Origin: JANMEX01 sp031423755 | Lineage (GTDB): Bacteria; Pseudomonadota; Alphaproteobacteria; Rhizobiales; Rhizobiaceae | NCBI GenBank assembly: GCA_031423755.1 | Contig: JANPGC010000037.1 | Coordinates: 1-8,240, forward strand | Direction of reading: 5' to 3' | DNA length: 8,240 bases | Shown: in pieces, positions 1 through 4,549 of the stretch | Layout: the number at the start of each line of letters is the position of its first letter | Position numbering within the stretch: the stretch's first letter is position 1 | The notes under the pieces: generated by a model | Database searches by the model: none | Told to the model about the DNA's origin: nothing | What the model saw: only the letters and a program-made list of their open reading frames with translations | Position numbers and translations under genes: made by a program

Positions 1-1046
1 GCCATGAAAAGCTGCGAATAGGCCATGTCGCCGAAGTAATTGGCTGCGGTCGTTTCGGAATAGACGATGGCAATGCGGTAGCCGTTGGCCGCAGGCTGCG
101 GGATGGAGGCTGGGTCGGTGAGAGAATAGGGTGCGAATGTATAGTCACCCGGCAAAAAGTGAGCGTCATTGATATCGGCCATCATCTTGACCGTGGTCAC
201 ACTGGTACCGATCAGGGACTTTGGAAGCGCGAACTCAATCGATTTTCCGTCAACAGCGATCTTGTAGTCGATGTTGCCGACAAAGGTTTCACCGGCGGCG
301 CCCGAGTAGAGCCGTGCGATGCCGTCCCCGCCGATGTTTATGTTATACTCGGCGCCTGAAGCATATCCGAATACCTGATATCCAGTGGCGCTGTTCTGGT
401 CCGTGTTGAACCAGAAAGTTGATCCGGGGCCAATGTCCACCGCGCTCTTGACACCGAAGATGAACGCATCATTGGCGAATTTACCATAAACTTCGTAACC
501 GGCCACCGACCCAAATCCGTGATCCAGACGCTGCGATGACAGCCAGTCATTGAGACTGCCGTCAAACTGCGAGGGCACGGAGGGATCTACAAGGGTATAT
601 TGTCCTGACACATAGCTGCCGGGCAGAAAGGCGCTGTCATTGACATCCGCCAAAATGCTGAGAGATGTGACAGAGGGCCCGAGAAGGGATCTTGGCAAGG
701 CGATCTCGAGGGAAAGCCCGTCTGCGCTCAGCGCATAAGTGATGTCGCTGACAAACGCGCTGGTGACTGCATTGAGCAAGCGCGGCACACCGCCTGAGTC
801 AAATTCAATCTTGAATTCAGCCCCGAGATAGGAGCCGAAGACTTGGGTGCCAGTTGTCGGATTGCCGTCCGTGTTCAGCCAGAAAGTTGTGTTTGCGCCA
901 ATCGGCAGAGCTGAGTTCAGCGCGAGGAAGAATGTGTCGTTCTCTACGCGACCGTATATCTGGTAACCTGAAACCTGCGTGACGGCGGTTTCAAGCCGGT
1001 CTGCGGCTGTCCAGTCAAGCAGCAACCCATCAACCATTATCGCCAT
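1..1046 (-). CDS. Large tandem-repeat protein (DOMON/CBM9-like repeats), N-terminal part; 3' end beyond window
   Basis: The frame is open from an ATG at 1046-1044 to the left edge (348 codons). A good ribosome binding site precedes the ATG. The visible protein holds two tandem repeats of about 156 residues (about 6-161 and 162-317). Both carry D-G-x-L-x-D-W near the start, then G-Y-x-x-Y-G, T-F-W-x-N-T-D-x-N, Q-V-F-G and G-A-E, and end in D-x-N-D-x-x-F-L-P-G. This beta-rich pattern with an Asn/Asp-rich loop looks like DOMON/CBM9-type sugar- or ligand-binding modules; that is recognition by eye, not a search result. Residues 323-348 begin a new domain with a Rossmann-like strand (R-I-A-I-V-Y-S-E). 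There is no signal peptide, because the first repeat starts at about residue 5. That would fit type I secretion with a C-terminal signal, but the C-terminus is not visible. Divergent placement beside the pel operon and a shared Crp/Fnr-type box suggest a matrix-associated role. Function not established. Confidence 0.85.
   Translation of the reverse strand, partial: MAIMVDGLLLDWTAADRLETAVTQVSGYQIYGRVENDTFFLALNSALPIGANTTFWLNTDGNPTTGTQVFGSYLGAEFKIEFDSGGVPRLLNAVTSAFVSDITYALSADGLSLEIALPRSLLGPSVTSLSILADVNDSAFLPGSYVSGQYTLVDPSVPSQFDGSLNDWLSSQRLDHGFGSVAGYEVYGKFANDAFIFGVKSAVDIGPGSTFWFNTDQNSATGYQVFGYASGAEYNINIGGDGIARLYSGAAGETFVGNIDYKIAVDGKSIEFALPKSLIGTSVTTVKMMADINDAHFLPGDYTFAPYSLTDPASIPQPAANGYRIAIVYSETTAANYFGDMAYSQLFM
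96..563 (-). repeat. Protein repeat unit 2 of the left-edge gene
   Basis: Encodes residues about 162-317, the second copy of the module. Conserved landmarks are D162-G163, W168, G183-Y184, F211-W212, N214-T215-D216, F226-G227, E233, P275 and D291-x-N-D. Both units end with a short Pro-rich linker (…D-P-S-V-P-S… and …D-P-A-S-I-P…). The divergence between copies points to an old duplication rather than recent expansion. Confidence 0.8.
564..1031 (-). repeat. Protein repeat unit 1 of the left-edge gene
   Basis: Encodes residues about 6-161. Aligned by hand to unit 2 with a constant 156-residue offset (157 after one single-residue gap), about 45% of positions are identical. These include D6, W12, G27-Y28, F55-W56, N58-T59-D60, G66, F70-G71, G75-A76-E77, P118 and D134. 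The N-T-D-G-N loop at 58-62 could bind calcium; this is inferred from its acidic/Asn character only. Confidence 0.8.
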
Positions 1047-1052
1047 GATACT

Positions 1053-1061
1053 GTTCCTTCC
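1053..1061 (-). promoter_or_regulatory. Ribosome binding site of the left-edge gene
   Basis: Read on the minus strand this is GGAAGGAAC, which puts an AAGGA core about 6-8 bases before the ATG at 1046. It supports that ATG over the in-frame ATG three codons later (1037). Confidence 0.65.
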
Positions 1062-1171
1062 CGCTGAACCCCGCCTTACGGATCATGCGCAAGCCCAAAT
1101 TGTCCGGCCCCAGCGGAGCCGCCGCAGCAAACGAGTGCGCGGAAGGCTTACAGGATTGAGCCGTGCGCCGA

Positions 1172-1185
1172 TTGACAACTGTCAA
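1172..1185. promoter_or_regulatory. Crp/Fnr-type operator, perfect TTGAC-N4-GTCAA
   Basis: The sequence TTGACAACTGTCAA is a perfect inverted repeat, with half-sites extendable to TTGACA/TGTCAA. This is the geometry of FNR/FixK/DNR-family sites (TTGAT-N4-ATCAA and variants). It lies 126 bases upstream of the left-edge gene's ATG, within plausible activator distance. It is 256 bases from the luxR-type start, so the repeat-protein gene is the more likely target. The probable binder is the Crp/Fnr protein encoded at 2510-3211 (inference). Confidence 0.6.
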
Positions 1186-1354
1186 CTCGCGATACGATGG
1201 AGACGCACGTGGCGGGATCGTTGCGACGTTTGCTACAAAGCGCCGGAAGAAGCGCACACTTTTCGTCCGCGCAAGCCACCAGTGCATCAGATGCAATCGG
1301 GGCGCGGCACCTGAATTTGATATCAGCTGCTGCGCTCCAAATTTGAAAATGCCC

Positions 1355-1367
1355 TTGCAATTAACGT
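1355..1367 (+). repeat. 13-base intergenic repeat, copy 1 (with palindrome TTAACGTTAA)
   Basis: TTGCAATTAACGT occurs here and again, exactly, at 2273-2285. In this copy the 3' part runs into the perfect palindrome TTAACGTTAA (1361-1370), followed by a GTTAAC word. It lies about 75 bases before the luxR-type start codon, a usual place for an autoregulatory operator. Confidence 0.4.
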
Positions 1368-1441
1368 TAACAAATCATGTATGTTACAGATTGAAAAAAA
1401 CCGTGTAGTACAATTCGAGGGGTAGGGCGTCGGTAAAAATC

Positions 1442-2065
1442 ATGACAATGATAATTGTAAGTCAGAGCGACATAGTCTCGCATGCGCTGGAAATGCCTGC
1501 ATTGAGCGTCTTTGGACCTGTTTTAAAGGTGACCAAAATTCAAGACATAAACGTTCTGAACGCAGACACGCGGGCGATATTGTACGACTTGACGGAGATC
1601 GAAACCGACCTTGCGGCGCTTGCGAATTTTGAGCTCAAATTTGGCGAATTTCTCAACAAGGTAGTTATACTGACTCGCACAAACCTCGATTTACATGACA
1701 TGCTGAATTTGATTGGAAGGGTCGGGGCGATTGTTCCCCACTCTGTCGGTGCCGACGATATTATTATGATTGCACAAGCAATGCGTCCGGGAATTTTTGT
1801 TGCTCCAACAGAAATGCTGCATGCGTTGATATCCGCAAACTCAAAACACAGTTCTCTGACATCGAATGGCGATTCGCAATTGACAGATCGCCAGATGGCG
1901 GTGCTCGCAATGCTGGCGGAAGGCCAAAGCAACAAAGCCATAGCCAGAACCCTTGGCGTCAGTGAAACCACTGTGCGCGTTCATGTGCGCGCAGTTCTTA
2001 GAAAACTTGGTGTCAAAAACCGTACTCAGGCGGCCCTCGTTGCCGACAGGTATCTTCCCGTGTAG
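1442..2065 (+). CDS. LuxR/FixJ-family transcriptional regulator with degenerate receiver domain
   Basis: A 207-residue protein. Residues 147-201 form a clear LuxR/GerE-type helix-turn-helix: L-T-x-R-Q-M-A-V-L near the start, then G-x-S-N-K-A-I-A-R-x-L-G-V-S-E-T-T-V-R-x-H and a final L-x-K-L-G-V-x-N-R-T-Q-A. Residues 1-120 have the length and strand/helix rhythm of a response-regulator receiver. However, the paired acidic residues expected after the first strand are replaced (V6-S-Q-S), and the conserved Lys near G95-A96 is absent (P-H-S instead). D49 (I-L-Y-D-L) sits near the phospho-acceptor position. Classical phosphorylation is therefore unlikely. The start is the first of two nearby ATGs (1442 and 1448); no alternative start lies between it and the upstream stop at 1406. 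The ribosome binding site is weak (AGGG about 14 bases upstream). Base composition is more AT-rich than in the pel genes. A role in regulating the flanking matrix genes is inferred from position. Confidence 0.85.
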   Translation: MTMIIVSQSDIVSHALEMPALSVFGPVLKVTKIQDINVLNADTRAILYDLTEIETDLAALANFELKFGEFLNKVVILTRTNLDLHDMLNLIGRVGAIVPHSVGADDIIMIAQAMRPGIFVAPTEMLHALISANSKHSSLTSNGDSQLTDRQMAVLAMLAEGQSNKAIARTLGVSETTVRVHVRAVLRKLGVKNRTQAALVADRYLPV

Positions 2066-2106
2066 CGTTAAAATATGAACTGGCAGACAGTGTCAGAAGG
2101 TGCGGA

Positions 2107-2136
2107 TCAGGCCTCGAACAATAGGCTCTGGCCTGA
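2107..2136. terminator. Weak hairpin downstream of the luxR-type gene
   Basis: TCAGGCC (2107-2113) and GGCCTGA (2130-2136) form a perfect 7-base inverted repeat with a 16-base loop, 41 bases after the luxR-type stop codon. No T-run follows, so it is a poor intrinsic terminator. It may instead be a processing or Rho-linked structure, or chance. Confidence 0.2.
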
Positions 2137-2272
2137 CTAAGACGAAAACCCCCGTCGTCTACCGCAATGTCGGTGCAGTCCGCGAAACTTGCCCCAAAAG
2201 CTCATTTTACCGGGTTGCGCGTGGCCGAATCGGACCATTGCTTTCTGTCTCACATTTGTCACTTTGCTTCAA

Positions 2273-2285
2273 TTGCAATTAACGT
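2273..2285 (+). repeat. 13-base intergenic repeat, copy 2
   Basis: An exact second copy of TTGCAATTAACGT (copy 1 at 1355-1367). Here the palindromic part is on the left (AATTGCAATT, 2271-2280) and the right half degrades to TTAACGTATA. It lies about 225 bases before the crp/fnr-type start codon. Being found in front of both regulators suggests a common operator, possibly for the LuxR-type protein (inference). Confidence 0.4.
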
Positions 2286-2434
2286 ATATCCACAGCGAGC
2301 CTCCTGATAGTGCCAGCTATATTGCAGTATGTCGTATGTAGCATGAGACATGTTCGAATCGTTTACATCGTAACCATATATTAGCAAAAATTGATAGTAG
2401 GGCTTAGCAATAAGGTCCGTTTCGCTTGTGTAAG

Positions 2435-2448
2435 TTGACAATTATCAT
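2435..2448. promoter_or_regulatory. Imperfect FNR-like box / possible -35 upstream of the crp/fnr-type gene
   Basis: TTGACAATTATCAT matches TTGAC-N4-GTCAA at 8 of 10 half-site positions and the FNR form TTGAT-N4-ATCAA also at 8 of 10. It ends 61 bases before the start codon of the Crp/Fnr gene, so autoregulation is plausible. The left half also reads as a -35 hexamer (TTGACA), but no good -10 lies 16-18 bases downstream. Confidence 0.35.
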
Positions 2449-2509
2449 CCTACGTGGGGTTGTTGTCAGGGAGCCGTTACGATCAGAGGTCGGACGGTAG
2501 GTGGTGTAA

Positions 2510-3211
2510 ATGCATACTTCGTATGTCGCGGCTGCGACTGCGGATCGCGCGTTCCAGTATACTGGGCTAGCGTTTCAGTCTCGAGTCCATTCCGCAGTGT
2601 CGTCAAAGCCGTTATCGCAAATCCGTGCGGGACAGGCGCTCTTTCATGAAGGTGATCAGGGCAGCGATGTCGTGCAACTTGTCAAAGGAACAGTAAGCCT
2701 CCAGCGCTTCATCTCAGACGAATGCCGGGTCGTGCTTGGATTTGTTTTGGCTGGCGAAGTTTTTAGCATGTCTCTCAATGGCAGACATATTTGTTCGGCA
2801 GACGCGGTTTCTGATTGTCTTTACAGGCGGCTCGGCAATTCCGAGATCGAGTCATCGCGTGAAAATGGCGCCGACTTTGTTGGTGAACTGGCGAACCATT
2901 TGCGCGATGAGCCTTGGAGGTTGCAGTTCGATACTCTGAGCCGTTTGCATTTGAGCGCAGACGAAAGTGTCGCGCGGTTTATTTGCGAGATTGGGATGAG
3001 GTCGAACCTCAGGCTGATGAACGGCTCGCGGGTGCACCTCGATATGTCGCGCGCCGACATTGCCAGCTATCTCGGCCTCACAGTGGAAACTGTCGTGCGG
3101 GCCCTGAAACGTTTGACAGCAAGCGGCGCAATCATTGCCTTCGCACCGCACGATTTCGGCATCCGCGACGCTGAAAGCCTTCTCGTTCAGGCAGGTAGTT
3201 ACCACAACTGA
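2510..3211 (+). CDS. Crp/Fnr-family transcriptional regulator
   Basis: A 233-residue protein of usual family length. Residues about 36-115 are the cyclic-nucleotide-binding-type beta roll, with R39-A-G-Q-x-L-F-x-E-G-D, V58-K-G-T-V and L80-A-G-E-V-F landmarks. A dimerisation helix spans about 120-145. Residues 176-211 are the winged helix-turn-helix, with M179-S-R-A-D-I-A-x-Y-L-G-L-T-V-E-T-V-V-R. This resembles FNR/FixK, including E193 and R197 of the E-x-x-S-R recognition pattern, but with V196 replacing Ser. The N-terminus has no cysteines, so an FNR-type iron-sulfur oxygen sensor is not expected. The cysteines present (72, 95, 103, 159) are scattered. The ligand is unknown. The start ATG at 2510 has a GGTAGGTGG ribosome binding site. 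The gene sits directly upstream of pelD in the same direction. Perfect TTGAC-N4-GTCAA boxes before pelD and before the divergent repeat gene make it their likely regulator (inference). Confidence 0.9.
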   Translation: MHTSYVAAATADRAFQYTGLAFQSRVHSAVSSKPLSQIRAGQALFHEGDQGSDVVQLVKGTVSLQRFISDECRVVLGFVLAGEVFSMSLNGRHICSADAVSDCLYRRLGNSEIESSRENGADFVGELANHLRDEPWRLQFDTLSRLHLSADESVARFICEIGMRSNLRLMNGSRVHLDMSRADIASYLGLTVETVVRALKRLTASGAIIAFAPHDFGIRDAESLLVQAGSYHN

Positions 3212-3284
3212 CACGGCAGCCAGGACGCTGACGAAAGGCGTTGAGCTGCCTTGCGACGTCAAATTTCAGGACCTGCGAAAGTCA

Positions 3285-3298
3285 GGGGCTCCGGCCCC
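3285..3298 (+). terminator. Short GC hairpin after the crp/fnr-type gene
   Basis: GGGGC-TCCG-GCCCC forms a compact 5-base-pair stem with a UCCG tetraloop, 73 bases after the regulator's stop codon. No T-run follows (AAAACAG instead), so efficient intrinsic termination is doubtful. It could be a weak terminator or a stabilising 3' end separating this gene from pel. Confidence 0.25.
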
Positions 3299-3416
3299 AA
3301 AACAGCCGCAGGTGCTTGGCCTACAACCAAAATACTGCACGCCTGCGCTCTCGAAATATACTTGGCCGAGTAGGAGGTTGGTACGATATTTTTCAGCCCG
3401 CAATTCGAAACTTGCA

Positions 3417-3430
3417 TTGACCTTTGTCAA
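3417..3430. promoter_or_regulatory. Crp/Fnr-type operator of the pel operon, perfect TTGAC-N4-GTCAA
   Basis: TTGACCTTTGTCAA is a perfect inverted repeat with FNR/FixK-family spacing. It lies 78 bases upstream of the pelD start codon. A possible -10 (TTAACA, 3451-3456) is centred 30 bases downstream of the box centre. That is close to the roughly 32 bases of a class II FNR-activated promoter, which fits an activator. An alternative promoter, TTGGCC-N17-GATATT (3362-3390), lies upstream of the box, in which case the bound protein would repress. The direction of control is open. Confidence 0.65.
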
Positions 3431-3447
3431 CCTTGAGTGCGTGACGG

Positions 3448-3457
3448 CTGTTAACAG
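3448..3457. promoter_or_regulatory. Palindrome CTGTTAACAG in the pel promoter region
   Basis: A perfect 10-base palindrome 18 bases downstream of the Crp/Fnr-type box, overlapping the best -10 candidate. It shares the GTTAAC core with 1366-1371, in front of the luxR-type gene. A second regulator, perhaps the LuxR-type protein, could bind here (inference; short palindromes also arise by chance). Confidence 0.25.
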
Positions 3458-3480
3458 TTTCTTAAGTCAGTTTCAGGGAG

Positions 3481-3508
3481 TTCCCCAGCAGGGGAAGGAG
3501 TGGTCTCC
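3481..3508 (+). promoter_or_regulatory. Back-to-back hairpins covering the pelD ribosome binding site
   Basis: Two perfect inverted repeats abut with no gap. TTCCCC-AGCA-GGGGAA (3481-3496) is followed by GGAG-TGGT-CTCC (3497-3508), and the GTG start codon begins at 3509. The Shine-Dalgarno AAGGAG (3495-3500) is split between the two stems and would be hidden if both formed. The layout suggests translational control of pelD by an RNA-binding protein, small RNA or structure change. It also favours GTG 3509 as start, since the alternative GTG at 3500 overlaps the Shine-Dalgarno itself. Confidence 0.45.
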
Positions 3509-4549
3509 GTGTGGAAGTTTAAAATTCCCGAATCATTCAAGAAACTGCAAAACCGCAGACTGGCTGGCGTCGCCGAGACTTCTGCACTGCTGATAATCGT
3601 CACGCTTGCCGACGCGTCCGGATTTTTTCCGGTCAGACTCGCCGAGATACAGCCACATCCATTCTGGGTCCCGGTGATACTGGCCGCTTCGATCTATGGC
3701 CGGCTCACCGGGTATCTGATCGCTTCGCTCGCCGTGCTTGCTGGTGCCGCGCTTGATTGGCCGGATCTCACAAAGCACGAGGACTTCTATGATTTTCTAA
3801 TCGCCAATTCATCGAACGCAATCATGTGGCTGGGCGCAGCGACTGTTCTTGGCTCTTTCAGAGAAAATCATTTGAACAAGCTGCGCGAGGTTCAGGAGGC
3901 TCATGATCATCGTGCGTCTGAAGCGCAGATTCTGTCGGAGCGGTGCCGGTCTCTGATCCGGGAAGTAGGAAAGCTTGAGAACCGGATTGCGGCCTCTGGA
4001 GGCTCTGCCGTAGGCAAAACGCTGGACCTGTTTGAACGGCTGTTAAAATTGCCGCCGCATCAGACTTTCGACGGTTACAGACAGGCGCTCCATCACCTTA
4101 TCGGTGCTGATGGCATTGAGCTGCATGTTCCTTCGAGGCACGGCTGGGTGACCGCTATGCCCAATACAGGCGCTGACGCTGACATGCCGGCTGATTCAGC
4201 GACATCAAGAATCTGTGCGACTGTTGCTGCGGGCGACCGGGTTTACAACTGCATCCGTGATTCGGATCAGGATCTGCTGTCGGGCCGGGCTTCCCTGGCT
4301 GCGCCAATCCGCGCCGGAAACGGAGACTTGCTTGGCGTCGTCATTGTCCGGGAGGTAGACCCTGCTTGCCTGAGCAGAGCCGGTGAAGTCGCGATTGCGA
4401 TTGGCAACTTCATATTGGGCGCACGGCATTTCGAATTCGGCCCGCTTGCCTGTGACGAGGCGTCCGCCGCCAATGTGACGATACAACTCCGGCACTCCAC
4501 ACCAAGAATCGCTGGCGGCAGTGCCACGAACGCGCAGTTCAGGCCATGA
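3509..4549 (+). CDS. pelD: PelD-like inner-membrane GAF protein, lacking the C-terminal GGDEF-like domain
   Basis: A 346-residue protein from GTG 3509, 8 bases after AAGGAG; GTG 3500 is in frame but overlaps the Shine-Dalgarno. The N-terminus has about four membrane segments (about 21-40, 52-64, 66-82, 97-117) with the PelD-like stretch H50-P-F-W-V-P-V-I-L-A-A-S-I-Y-G-R-L-T-G-Y. A charged, probably coiled-coil linker follows (about 118-163), then a GAF-type domain (about 172-311). In P. aeruginosa, PelD (455 residues) continues into a degenerate GGDEF domain whose RxxD site binds c-di-GMP and switches Pel production on. Here the protein stops about 30 residues after the GAF domain, so that receptor is missing. 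There is no sign of a frameshift: the stop overlaps the pelE start (ATGA, 4546-4549) and pelE is intact. Identification rests on the membrane/GAF layout and on position before pelE, pelF and pelG. Confidence 0.8.
   Translation: MWKFKIPESFKKLQNRRLAGVAETSALLIIVTLADASGFFPVRLAEIQPHPFWVPVILAASIYGRLTGYLIASLAVLAGAALDWPDLTKHEDFYDFLIANSSNAIMWLGAATVLGSFRENHLNKLREVQEAHDHRASEAQILSERCRSLIREVGKLENRIAASGGSAVGKTLDLFERLLKLPPHQTFDGYRQALHHLIGADGIELHVPSRHGWVTAMPNTGADADMPADSATSRICATVAAGDRVYNCIRDSDQDLLSGRASLAAPIRAGNGDLLGVVIVREVDPACLSRAGEVAIAIGNFILGARHFEFGPLACDEASAANVTIQLRHSTPRIAGGSATNAQFRP

Larger units (their letters stand above)
1047..1441. other. Divergent intergenic region between the repeat protein and the luxR-type gene
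   Basis: No convincing gene is seen here. Short open frames exist on both strands, but they overlap one another and lack ribosome binding sites. The left two thirds is GC-rich and the right third (about 1315-1440) is AT-rich. It holds a perfect Crp/Fnr-type palindrome (1172-1185), the palindrome TTAACGTTAA (1361-1370) within a 13-base repeat, and a possible -10 element TACAAT (1409-1414) for the rightward gene. For the leftward gene, TGTAAG on the minus strand (1152-1147) is a weak -10 candidate about 29 bases from the box centre. The promoters are guesses. Confidence 0.5.
2066..2509. other. Intergenic region between the luxR-type and crp/fnr-type genes
   Basis: No gene is supported. Two open frames of about 60 codons (one per strand) lack ribosome binding sites and recognisable content. 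The stretch from about 2270 to 2450 is distinctly AT-rich. It holds an inverted repeat (2107-2136), the second copy of the 13-base repeat (2273-2285) overlapping the palindrome AATTGCAATT (2271-2280), and an imperfect FNR-like box (2435-2448). The unusual length for a bacterial spacer suggests regulatory DNA, an untranslated leader or a decayed gene; I cannot tell which. Confidence 0.5.

Noticed and set aside
187..200. Near-perfect TTGAC-CGTG-GTCAC box (9 of 10)
   Set aside because: It lies deep inside the coding region of the repeat protein, where the bases are explained by codons (V-T-T-V-K). No promoter context.
640..653. Near-perfect TTGAC-ATCC-GCCAA box (9 of 10)
   Set aside because: Also inside the repeat coding region, over the conserved A-D-V-N-D motif of repeat 1; likely coincidence of codons.
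979..1408. Four overlapping open frames of 70-111 codons on both strands in the divergent spacer
   Set aside because: They overlap each other and the start of the repeat gene, lack ribosome binding sites and have no recognisable domain or codon bias.
1667..1678. I-L-T-R in the LuxR-type protein, resembling the VpsT c-di-GMP motif W-[FLM]-[TS]-R
   Set aside because: The Trp is missing and the position (residues 76-79) does not correspond to that of the VpsT motif.
2100..2441. Two open frames of 60 codons in the luxR-crp spacer
   Set aside because: No ribosome binding site and no recognisable content; they overlap each other on opposite strands.
3135..3593. 152-codon plus-strand open frame spanning the crp/fnr gene end and the pelD start
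   Set aside because: It overlaps two real genes in another frame, crosses the promoter region and has no ribosome binding site.
4256..4267. RxxD motif (R250-D-S-D253) in PelD, resembling a c-di-GMP inhibitory site
   Set aside because: It lies within the GAF domain, not in a GGDEF-like domain, and short RxxD matches are common; not evidence of c-di-GMP binding.
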